From Polyangia bacterium (GTDB lineage: Bacteria; Myxococcota_A; Polyangia; Polyangiales; Polyangiaceae): DNA of 51,126 nucleotides. Under the pieces are notes generated by a model. The model was not told where the DNA came from. It worked only from the letters and a program-made list of their open reading frames with translations, and ran no database searches. The stretch lies in the NCBI GenBank assembly GCA_030426145.1, contig JAUHZF010000017.1:1-51126 (forward strand). Reading direction: 5' to 3'. Both the position numbers and the translations under genes were made by a program. Below are positions 8,037-15,101 of the stretch, piece after piece. The stretch's first letter is position 1. Every line of letters begins with the position of its first letter.

Positions 8037-9833
8037 ATGGGAGCTTTCGGTCGGGACACCAGCAACAAGCGCACCCGCATCTGGACCCGTGGCTCGGCCA
8101 CGGTCGTCGCCTTCGTGCACGCCGCGCGCAAACGGCGCCGTACCCTCGTCATCGGGGCCGTCATCGCCGCCGTCGCCGCCGTCGTGGTCGCCTTTGGGGT
8201 GACGCGCTATCTGCGGGCCGAGGCGGCGACGCGGGTCGTCAACAGCTACGGGTCGCTCTCGACGTGTTTGCTCGGGGCGCCCCTCGCCGAGGGAGAGCTG
8301 CCGAGCCAACGCGTTCGCGCCATCCAGCTCGACGCCGTCACGAAGTCGGATCTGACCCGCACCGGTGATGCAGGCGCACCTTGGCCCGACCGATGTGCGA
8401 CCGAGGCCCACAAGCTCGCCGAGGGCGTGGGCGCGAGTGCGCTCGCCGACCAGCCCGAGGGTGAGAAGCTGCTGGCCGCGGCCAAGGAGCTCGCCATCTC
8501 GCTCGAGCAGAAGAGCGCATTCTTCTCCGACCTCTCGGCTCCCGTCGACGCCCTCTTCGGGGCGGCGACGACGGCCAACATCGCCCTCGGTGACCCTGGC
8601 TCCGTCCCTGCCGCCCCCGCCGGCAATCCAGCCCCTGGTCTCGAGGGCCTCGGCAAGGCGGTGGTCGGTGGCTCGCTCGATCTCGACGCCATCTCGAGCA
8701 CCCCGCCGGGGCCGGCACTGCACTTCCTGGTCGACGACGTCGACGTCCCCGAGTCGCCCTTCATCTGCCGGGTGACGGTCGAGCAGCTCGCTTGCCATCG
8801 CATCGCGCAGCCAGCCGCAGCGGCCAAGGGGCTGCGGCTCCACGGAGGCGCGACCGGGGACGCCGAGCCGCTCGTGCTGGCCAAGGCCGGCGTCTATCGT
8901 GCGGCCACCGGCCGCGCCATCGACGAAGACGCGATCGGCGTCGCCGCCCACCACCTCGCCGGCGACGTGGCCCTCGCGGTCACGGATCTAGACGGTCGGC
9001 TCGGTCTCCTCGAGGCCGAGGGTGACGACACGTCGAAGGGCACCTTGTTCGTCTCAGGTGACGTGCTCGCGGCAAAGCGCGATGTGCTCCTCCTCGGTGA
9101 GCACCTCTTCGTGCTCACGCTCGACGGCGATGAGGTGACCCTGCACACCGCGCGGTACGGAGAGCGCGGCATGGGACGCCTGGAGAAGCTGGGGGTTCTC
9201 GAGGGAGCCGCCCCCGACGGCGAGGCCGTGTTCCCGCGCGTCGAAGGCTGCAGCTCGTCGCGCTCCCTCGCGGTCCGCGCTCGGGTCGGTGAGCGCTCCT
9301 ACGTGTCGACGTGGGACGGCAAGGCCTGGACGGCGCCCGTGCCGGTCGACGTTGGCGCGGCCGTCTTCTCTTGCGGCGCCAAAGGGGCGAGCCTCACGCG
9401 AACGCTGCCCAGCCGCGACGACAGTCGACTCGGGGCGAAGCTCGTCCATCACGCCTGTACCGAAAAGAGCTGCGCGCCATCGAGCGCCGACTTCGGCAAG
9501 CTGCTCGTCGGGGAGCCCGGACTCGCACCCGAAGGACTCGTCGAGGCGGTTGGCCTAGGGGACCAGGTGATGCTGCTCTGGCGTGCGGGTCAACGCGGCG
9601 GCCTTCGTCTGCGGCTCGCCGCCATGAGCAAACTGCCCGAGGCAGACGACCGCGTGTTGCTCGACGACCTGCGCGACGGCGGCAACATCCTCGCTCAGAG
9701 CGGCATCTCCGATCTGCGTGTGCTCCCCGGCGATCGTTTCGCCGCGCTGCTCATCTCCACCGCACGCGGTCTGAGCGTGGCCACCGTCGATGCCGACGGC
9801 AAGATGCGCCCGCTCGCGGCCAAGTGGCCCTGA
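8037..9833 (+). CDS. Membrane-anchored extracytoplasmic protein of unknown function
   Basis: I do not recognise this 598-residue protein. It has a basic N-terminus (RKRRRTLVIG) and one membrane span (about residues 38-63, IGAVIAAVAAVVVAFGVTRY), which leaves a large soluble part outside the cytoplasm. Residues 280-590 contain repeated beta-rich segments of 40-60 residues with GDxL/LDGD-type turns, as in beta-propeller or similar repeat folds, though no clear WD or NHL motif is present. Several cysteines (for example in RVEGCSSSRS and HHACTEKSCAP) could form disulfides. It follows the kinase gene by 43 bases, so it may be its substrate or sensor partner; that is inference from order only. Confidence 0.75.
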   Translation: MGAFGRDTSNKRTRIWTRGSATVVAFVHAARKRRRTLVIGAVIAAVAAVVVAFGVTRYLRAEAATRVVNSYGSLSTCLLGAPLAEGELPSQRVRAIQLDAVTKSDLTRTGDAGAPWPDRCATEAHKLAEGVGASALADQPEGEKLLAAAKELAISLEQKSAFFSDLSAPVDALFGAATTANIALGDPGSVPAAPAGNPAPGLEGLGKAVVGGSLDLDAISSTPPGPALHFLVDDVDVPESPFICRVTVEQLACHRIAQPAAAAKGLRLHGGATGDAEPLVLAKAGVYRAATGRAIDEDAIGVAAHHLAGDVALAVTDLDGRLGLLEAEGDDTSKGTLFVSGDVLAAKRDVLLLGEHLFVLTLDGDEVTLHTARYGERGMGRLEKLGVLEGAAPDGEAVFPRVEGCSSSRSLAVRARVGERSYVSTWDGKAWTAPVPVDVGAAVFSCGAKGASLTRTLPSRDDSRLGAKLVHHACTEKSCAPSSADFGKLLVGEPGLAPEGLVEAVGLGDQVMLLWRAGQRGGLRLRLAAMSKLPEADDRVLLDDLRDGGNILAQSGISDLRVLPGDRFAALLISTARGLSVATVDADGKMRPLAAKWP

Positions 9834-9834
9834 C

Positions 9835-10374
9835 CTACTTCACGCATTCGCCGTCGCGCAGGTTGCACATGCCCAGGCGGTCGCATCGGGTAGACGCACG
9901 ACAATCCTCGACCGACGCGGCCATGCACGCCTCCTCCCCGTCGTGGTTGCAGCGGCCGTAGCCCTTACACGCCCACGAGTTGCGGCAGTCGTCGTCGTCG
10001 GCCGCGATGCAGCGGCCCTCGAAGGCCGTGCAGCGTCCCCCTTTGCAGGCGGCGGAGGGTTCGCAGTCCTCGTCGGTGGCGGCGATGCACTGGCCCTCGG
10101 CGTCCTGACTACAGAAGCCTTCGAGCTCGCAGAAGCGCCCCCGCATGCACATGCCGTGATTGACGAGCGGGCGGAGCGGGGTGTCGGGTGGGGGCCCGCG
10201 GCGCGGGCGCGGCGGCAAGGTGATGGCCATCGCCGACGGTTGGGGCGACGGGGGAAGCTCCGGTCGCCGGACCTCGACGGTGGGCCGCTCGACCGGCGGG
10301 GGCGGGGGGGCGCTGGCCGCAGGCCCGCCACAAGCGGCGACGAGGACGGCGAGGGGCAAGGGGCTCCGCATCAA
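9835..10374 (-). CDS. Cys-rich repeat lipoprotein
   Basis: The 179-residue product has a lipoprotein signal (MMRSPLPLAVLVAACGG, lipidated Cys15), a Pro/Arg-rich linker to about residue 75, then a Cys-rich region of four similar units of about 26 residues. Each unit has the pattern C-x-G-x-C followed by an acidic DxDC and a SxxC, for example CIAADDDDCRNSWACKG. Regular cysteine spacing suggests stacked disulfide-bonded modules on the cell surface. Similar units occur in myxobacterial lipoproteins of unknown role. It is convergent with the preceding gene (stops one base apart) and divergent from the glycosyltransferase at 10424. Confidence 0.75.
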   Translation of the reverse strand: MMRSPLPLAVLVAACGGPAASAPPPPPVERPTVEVRRPELPPSPQPSAMAITLPPRPRRGPPPDTPLRPLVNHGMCMRGRFCELEGFCSQDAEGQCIAATDEDCEPSAACKGGRCTAFEGRCIAADDDDCRNSWACKGYGRCNHDGEEACMAASVEDCRASTRCDRLGMCNLRDGECVK

Positions 10375-10423
10375 GCTTCAGCCTAGCAGCCTCGCTGCCA
10401 CGATGGACCCGGAGGGCGGGGTT

Positions 10424-11533
10424 GTGCATGCTCGTCGGGTGAAGATCCTCTACGGGGTGGTGGGCGAAGGGATGGGGCACGCCATTCGTTCGCGGGTCGT
10501 GATCCAGCACTTGCTCGATCAGGGGCACGAGTTGTCGATCATGGCGTCGGGCCGTGCGGTCGACTTCCTCAAGAAGCACTACGGTGACGTGAACCGCATC
10601 CAGGGTTTTCACATGGTCTACGAGGAGGGCCGCGTCCACAAAGGCAAGACCCTGTGGTCGAACGTCAAGGACACGGCGGCGCGAGGCGTGCCGAAGAACG
10701 TCGCCGCCTACTTCGACCTCCTCGGCAGCTTCCGTCCCGATCTCGTGATCAGCGATTTCGAGTCGTGGACCTACCTCTACGCCCGCGCGCATCGGCTGCC
10801 GATCATCTCGATCGACAACATGCAGATCATCAACCGGTGCAAGCACGCCAAGTCGATCACTGGCGAGGACAAGACGAGCTTCCGGCTCACGCGCGCCTTC
10901 ATCAAAGGCAAGTTGCCGGGATGTAGCCACTACGTCATCACGACGTTCTTTCGACCGCAGGTGCGCAAGAAGCGCACGACCCTGGTGGCTCCCATCCTGC
11001 GTCCGGAGATCCTGCAGGCCGATGCTCGGAAGGGGGAGCACTTGCTCGTCTATCAGACGGGGGAGGGCTACGCGGCGCTGGAAGACACCCTCGCGAAGAC
11101 CGGCATCGAGTGTCGGATCTACGGCGTGCGGCGCGACATCACCGAAGAGCAGGTCGAGGGCAACCTTCGCTTCCGACCCTTCTCGGAAGACGGTTTCATC
11201 GACGACCTGGCGAGCTCGCGCGCGGTGATCGCCGGTGGTGGGTTCACGCTCATGGGCGAAGCGGTCTACCTCCACAAGCCGATGCTCAGCGTGCCGTTAC
11301 GCGGGCAGTTCGAGCAGGTGATGAACGCCCGCTACCTTCAGCGTCTGGGCTACGGCGACTGGACCTACGACATCGGTGCGCCGAGCGTGGTGCATGGTTT
11401 CCTCGACAAGATCCCGGCCTGTGAAGACGCCCTCGCCGGCTACGAGCAAGACGGCAACCAAGAGCTCGTCGACATTCTCGATCAGCTGCTCGACCGCGCG
11501 GAGGCGGGGGTGCTTCGGCGGGCCTCCGCCTGA
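10424..11533 (+). CDS. MJ1255-type glycosyltransferase (GT28-like)
   Basis: About 369 residues. The N-terminus KILYGVVGEGMGHAIRSRV matches the MJ1255/VC2487 family of glycosyltransferase-28-like proteins, where the G-GxGH motif forms the acceptor-side loop of a GT-B fold. The C-terminal half has AGGGFTLMGEAVYLHKPML, the nucleotide-sugar-binding GGxxT/E region shared with MurG-like enzymes. The substrate is unknown; family members probably transfer a hexose or HexNAc to a lipid or glycan. Start choice: the GTG at 10424 lies 8 bases after GGAGG (10411-10415). A GTG at 10439, right before KILYG, and an ATG at 10403 are alternatives. It is followed 7 bases later by the Rossmann-like gene, so the two are probably one operon. 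Confidence 0.8.
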   Translation: MHARRVKILYGVVGEGMGHAIRSRVVIQHLLDQGHELSIMASGRAVDFLKKHYGDVNRIQGFHMVYEEGRVHKGKTLWSNVKDTAARGVPKNVAAYFDLLGSFRPDLVISDFESWTYLYARAHRLPIISIDNMQIINRCKHAKSITGEDKTSFRLTRAFIKGKLPGCSHYVITTFFRPQVRKKRTTLVAPILRPEILQADARKGEHLLVYQTGEGYAALEDTLAKTGIECRIYGVRRDITEEQVEGNLRFRPFSEDGFIDDLASSRAVIAGGGFTLMGEAVYLHKPMLSVPLRGQFEQVMNARYLQRLGYGDWTYDIGAPSVVHGFLDKIPACEDALAGYEQDGNQELVDILDQLLDRAEAGVLRRASA

Positions 11534-11540
11534 TGGTTCG

Positions 11541-12542
11541 ATGGGGGGGACGAGGAGCATCGGGCGCCGCGGCTTCGTGGCCGGAGTGGTGGCGGCAGGT
11601 CTCACCGCAGCGGGCGAGGCTTGGCCTGCCGACTTGCCGCCGCTCACCGACGAGGAGCGTAGGACCCTCCGCGCCATCCCCTCCGATCCCCCACCCGACA
11701 AGCTCAGCAACAACCAGCATTTCCTCGTCTCCGACGAGCGCCATCCCGAACGGCTGCGCCACGCCGTGGCCGGCCTCGGTGGCGTGTTCGTCGGCGTCGG
11801 ACCCGAGCAGAGCTACCTCTACGCCGCCTGGTCCGAGGCACGCATTCTCGTCCTCGTCGACTTCGACCAGATGGTGGTCGATCTGCACGCCATCTACGGG
11901 GCGTTTCTCCGAGCGTCCGACACGCCACGCCGCCTCATCGATCTGTGGCGCCCCGACGCGGTCTATGCAGCCAAGGCGGCCATCGCCTCCGCCGAGCCCA
12001 ACGCCGAGCGGCAGCGTGCCCTGATGGCGCTCTATCGTCGTGTGCGCACCATGGTACACGGCCGGCTCGGCGCCATCGCGGCCAAGCACCGCACGCTCGG
12101 CGTGCCTTCGTTCCTCACCGATGGCACGCACTACCGCTGGGTTCGCCACCTCGTTCGCACGGGCCGCACGATCGCGGTGCGGGGCGATCTCACGGCGGAC
12201 AAGACCATGCGCGGCATCGCCGAGGCGGCCCGCAAGCTGAAGGAGCCGGTGCGCGGCCTCTACCTCTCCAACGTCGAGCTCTACGTCGACTACGACAGCG
12301 GTCTTGGCGACAACTGTCGCGCTCAGCCGACGGACGCCGAGAGCAAGATCCTCCGCACCGTCTTCAAGAGCACCAAAGACAGCGACCGCTATCACTACTG
12401 CGAACAACGCGCGACGCACTTCGACGCCTGGCTCGAGACCGGCATCGAAGACGTCGACGCGATGATCAAAGCGGCCGACAAGCGCATCGATCGAAGCGGC
12501 GCCGCATGGATCATTCCCGGACCGCCGTCACCGAATCGATGA
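11541..12542 (+). CDS. Exported Rossmann-like protein of an uncharacterised family
   Basis: The 333-residue protein opens with a Tat-like signal (RRGFVAGVVAAGLTAAGEA). The mature part contains GGVFVGVGPEQSYLY followed by ARILVLVDFDQMVVDLH, a glycine-rich loop, then a hydrophobic strand ending in acid, as in SAM- or nucleotide-binding Rossmann folds. Further on is LYLSNVELYVDY. The same order of blocks (VG-GP/DQ, DxD, LxxSN) is found in the C-terminal half of the FGE fusion protein at 29505-31439, so the window holds two members. I recall a broad bacterial family with the same VGxGPxQN and SNVEQY signatures, but I cannot name it with certainty. An exported cofactor-binding Rossmann protein is unusual. 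The start is 7 bases after the glycosyltransferase stop. Confidence 0.75.
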   Translation: MGGTRSIGRRGFVAGVVAAGLTAAGEAWPADLPPLTDEERRTLRAIPSDPPPDKLSNNQHFLVSDERHPERLRHAVAGLGGVFVGVGPEQSYLYAAWSEARILVLVDFDQMVVDLHAIYGAFLRASDTPRRLIDLWRPDAVYAAKAAIASAEPNAERQRALMALYRRVRTMVHGRLGAIAAKHRTLGVPSFLTDGTHYRWVRHLVRTGRTIAVRGDLTADKTMRGIAEAARKLKEPVRGLYLSNVELYVDYDSGLGDNCRAQPTDAESKILRTVFKSTKDSDRYHYCEQRATHFDAWLETGIEDVDAMIKAADKRIDRSGAAWIIPGPPSPNR

Positions 12543-12583
12543 ACGCGGCCTGGATGGCCCGGGCAGAGTGACCGGAGGCATGC

Positions 12584-13081
12584 TCACTCACCCGGGCAAG
12601 GAGCGAACTGGCAGTCGGGCCCCTGCCGCGAGACGGTGCTGCCGTCCGGACAGACCTTAGCGTCCTGGGTGCATGCGGTGGGACCACCAGCGTCGGGGCA
12701 AGGAGCGAACTGGCAGTCGGGCCCCTGTCGTGAGACGGAGCTGCCGTCTGGGCAGACCTTGGCCTCCTGGGTGCATGCGGTGGGGCCACCTGCGTCGGGG
12801 CAGGGAGCGAACTCGCAGTTGGGCCCCTGCCGCGAGACGGAGCTGCCGTCTGGACAGACCTTGGCCTCATCGGTGCATGCGGTGGGGCCCCCAGCGTCGG
12901 GGCAGGGAGCAAACTCGCAGTTGGGCCCCTGCCGCGAGACGGTGCTGCCGTCTGGACAGACCTTGGCCTCTTCGGTGCATGCGGTGGCGCCCGAAGAGCC
13001 CTGAGTAGCGGCGGGAGGCTGAGATGAGCAGGCAGCCGCGAGGAGTGCAAAAAGGGCGAGGGTGGGGTTGGTCTTGTTCAT
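12584..13081 (-). CDS. Lipoprotein with four tandem 34-residue Cys repeats
   Basis: The 165-residue product has a lipoprotein signal (MNKTNPTLALFALLAAACSS, lipidated Cys18) followed by four nearly identical 34-residue units. Each unit runs ACTxEAKVCPDGSxVSRQG, then PxCxFAPCPDAGGPT, with four or five invariant cysteines and only a few substitutions. The units resemble the short CPDGS-GPxCxFAPC modules seen singly in many bacterial lipoproteins of unknown role. Near identity at the DNA level shows recent tandem duplication. The ATG at 13081 is preferred over the upstream one at 13129 because the signal peptide begins there. It is convergent with the Rossmann-like gene 41 bases away. Confidence 0.8.
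   Translation of the reverse strand: MNKTNPTLALFALLAAACSSQPPAATQGSSGATACTEEAKVCPDGSTVSRQGPNCEFAPCPDAGGPTACTDEAKVCPDGSSVSRQGPNCEFAPCPDAGGPTACTQEAKVCPDGSSVSRQGPDCQFAPCPDAGGPTACTQDAKVCPDGSTVSRQGPDCQFAPCPGE
12587..12982 (-). repeat. Four tandem 102-bp coding repeats
   Basis: The string GAGCGAACT or its close variant recurs at 12601, 12703, 12805 and 12907 on the plus strand, exactly 102 bases apart. The repeats encode the 34-residue units of the lipoprotein at 12584-13081. The last unit in the protein is cut short (ends CPGE). Copies differ at a handful of positions, mostly silent or conservative (N/D, E/Q). Confidence 0.95.
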
Positions 13082-13171
13082 TGGCGTTCTCAACGAAAAC
13101 AGGCTTCTGGACCTTACACGTGCTCTCACGGTCCGACACCGGTTTCGTTTCGACCTCCAAGCCGAGTGGGC

Positions 13172-14137
13172 CTACGGCACATCTCGCGCGCAGCGAAAGC
13201 CGAAGTGGTGGTAACCGGGGCGACGGTTGTGGGGGAAGTGCCGTCGCCGATGAATGGCCGTCGCGTGCTCGGCTCCCCAGTACCAGGACCCCCCTCGCAC
13301 GACCTTGAAGCTGTGCTTCGGGCAAGGTTCGGAGCCGCCGCCGCAGGGACCACGGGGATCGGTTCCCGCGCAGGCGTCGCCGCAGGTTGCGTAGCTCGGG
13401 GTCCACCAGTCGGCGACCCACTCCTCGGCGTTGCCCATCATGTCGCAGAGGCCGTGGTGACCCGGAGGTCGCGAGCACACCGGGAGCACCTTGCCGGTCT
13501 CGGGGTCACCCGCGGCCTTCTTCACCCCACAGCTGCGTCCCGTCTCATCGCGAACGACGGCGTGTTCGCAGGTGAGCACAACGTCGCCAAACGACGTGAG
13601 ATGGCCCTCGGGGCCCCCTGCGGCCCGCTCCCACTCCGCTTCGGTGGGCAGGCGCTTGCCCTGCGCTTCACAATAGGCGGCGGCCTCGTACCAGGACACC
13701 CCCGTCATCGGCTGCTCGGGGGCGTCGAAGTCGGGGTAGATGGGGCGCACGTCACGGCACCGGCCTTCCGCCACGCAGGCGCGGTAGGCGGCGACGGTGA
13801 CCTCGGTGCGGTCGATGAGGTAGCTCGACAGCTCGACCGTCATCGCCGGCTGTGCGGCTGAGATGCGGTCGGCTGGCTGGCCGGTTTGAACGCAGCGGTG
13901 GGGGTCGTGGTCGCGTCCTCTCACGAAAGACCCCGAGGGGATGCAGGCCATGTCATCGGGCACGGAACCGCATGGGGCCCTCGGTTTGGGGGCGGGCGAG
14001 GCCATGGCCACCACAGGGGCCGACGTAGCGACCGGCGCCGCCGCGGTGGTGACTGGGGCGACCACCTTCGCAGGAAGCGGCGCGGGGGGCGGTGCGGAGC
14101 ATCCAGCCAGGAGCGCTATCCAGATCCCGCGAGACAT
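13172..14137 (-). CDS. FGE/sulfatase-modifying-domain lipoprotein
   Basis: The 321-residue protein has a lipoprotein signal (MSRGIWIALLAGCSAPPP, lipidated Cys13), an Ala/Pro-rich linker, then an FGE-sulfatase domain from about residue 65 to the end. Domain landmarks are IPSGSFVRG, IDRTEVTVAAYRACV, RLPTEAEWERAA, GNAEEWVADWW, KVVRGGSW and the ending GFRCARD. In this family some members are formylglycine-generating enzymes, but most bacterial copies are of unknown role and may bind ligands like C-type lectins. The Cys pair of true FGE enzymes cannot be assigned with confidence here. Many extra cysteines (CGDACAGTDPRGPCGGG) also occur in the fusion protein at 29505, so the two are close paralogues. 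It is divergent from the next gene by 29 bases. Confidence 0.85.
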   Translation of the reverse strand: MSRGIWIALLAGCSAPPPAPLPAKVVAPVTTAAAPVATSAPVVAMASPAPKPRAPCGSVPDDMACIPSGSFVRGRDHDPHRCVQTGQPADRISAAQPAMTVELSSYLIDRTEVTVAAYRACVAEGRCRDVRPIYPDFDAPEQPMTGVSWYEAAAYCEAQGKRLPTEAEWERAAGGPEGHLTSFGDVVLTCEHAVVRDETGRSCGVKKAAGDPETGKVLPVCSRPPGHHGLCDMMGNAEEWVADWWTPSYATCGDACAGTDPRGPCGGGSEPCPKHSFKVVRGGSWYWGAEHATAIHRRRHFPHNRRPGYHHFGFRCARDVP

Positions 14138-14166
14138 GCACCCGCAGCATGGCCCACAATCGCGCC

Positions 14167-14886
14167 ATGGCGAAGGCCTACTCACATTGGAAGGTGCTCC
14201 CCCACGACCCGATCCAGAAGCTGGGGGAGCGGATTTGGCGGGTCGAGGGTTCACTCCCGGGCATGGCCCTCAAGCGGGTCATGGCGGTCGCCAAGCGCAG
14301 CGATGGTCGCCTCGTCATCCACAACGGCATCGCCCTCGAAGACGACGCCATGAAGGAGCTCGAGGCTTGGGGGGACCCCGCCTTCATCGTGGTGCCGAAC
14401 AAGTACCACCGCCTCGACGCCCGGGTCTTCAAGGACCGCTACCCAAAGGCCGAGGTCGTGTGTCCCGCCGGCTGCCGCAAACAGGTGGAGGAGGTCGTTC
14501 CCGTCGACCGCGACTACCGTGACGCCGAGGTTCGAGACGACGCCGTCGAGCTGCGCCACCTCGACGGCGTCGGCGAGTCCGAGGGCTACATGCTCGTGCG
14601 CGCCGACGACGGCGCGACGCTCGTCTTGAACGACGCCCTCTTCAACACCCCCCACCAACCTGGGGTCGTGGGTTGGGCCCTGCGCAACATCACCGACTCG
14701 ACGGGGGGACCCAGGGTCTCACGTCTCTTCAAGTGGGTTGCGGTGAAGGACAAGGCGGCGCTCAGGGCCTGCTTCGAGAAGCTCGCCGACACGCCGGACC
14801 TGCGACGCATCATCGTCTCCCATCACGAGACCATCGACGACGACCCGACCGGGGTCCTCCGCGACGTGGCTTCGAGGCTGGCCTGA
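14167..14886 (+). CDS. DUF4336-like (metallo-hydrolase-fold) protein
   Basis: About 239 residues, cytoplasmic. The order of blocks KLGERIWRVEGSLPG, MAVAKRSDGRLVIHNGI, AFIVVPNKYHRLDARVFKDRYP and TLVLNDALFN resembles DUF4336, a branch of the metallo-beta-lactamase fold. The canonical HxHxDH zinc motif is absent; remaining histidines (KYHRLD, SHHETID) could bind one metal or none. So this is either a divergent metalloenzyme or a degenerate one. The ATG at 14167 (MAKAYSHW) is chosen; an in-frame ATG at 14149 adds six residues, and neither has a clear ribosome binding site. The family assignment is from memory of the pattern and remains moderate. Confidence 0.6.
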   Translation: MAKAYSHWKVLPHDPIQKLGERIWRVEGSLPGMALKRVMAVAKRSDGRLVIHNGIALEDDAMKELEAWGDPAFIVVPNKYHRLDARVFKDRYPKAEVVCPAGCRKQVEEVVPVDRDYRDAEVRDDAVELRHLDGVGESEGYMLVRADDGATLVLNDALFNTPHQPGVVGWALRNITDSTGGPRVSRLFKWVAVKDKAALRACFEKLADTPDLRRIIVSHHETIDDDPTGVLRDVASRLA

Positions 14887-14893
14887 GCCCTCG

Positions 14894-14942
14894 AACGGTA
14901 CCGTTGCGTCCGCCGTCCGCCGTCCGCCGTCCGCCGTCCGCC
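14894..14942. repeat. 12-bp palindrome followed by five copies of a heptamer
   Basis: AACGGTACCGTT at 14894-14905 is a perfect palindrome directly after the stop of the DUF4336-like gene. From 14908 to 14942 the heptamer GTCCGCC is repeated five times without a mismatch. The heptamer lies in non-coding sequence between two convergent genes. Such arrays mutate in copy number by slippage. No other feature was seen in the rest of the 215-base gap to 15101. Confidence 0.9.
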
Positions 14943-15101
14943 AGATGGCCGCCCCCACGGCTTTCCCGACCAAGACGCCGTTCATCGACGGGGCGGGCGA
15001 GCAAGGCCACCCGTCCTCCAGCTCGTCCGCAAGTGGTGGATGTTCTGACTTCCCGTGGGGCAACGAGCTTTCACCACGACGACATGGGTTCGGCTCGGAT
15101 G

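Noticed and set aside
7392..8954. 520-codon frame on the minus strand
   Set aside because: It is antisense to the kinase and its neighbour, with low-complexity Arg/Gly sequence and no recognisable domain.
12587..12982. Regular repeats considered as a CRISPR array
   Set aside because: The period is 102 bases with no unique spacers, and the units are in frame within a lipoprotein gene.
14905..14945. GTCCGCC array considered as an origin (DnaA-box or iteron) region
   Set aside because: The unit does not resemble a DnaA box, no replication gene is near, and there is no AT-rich unwinding region.
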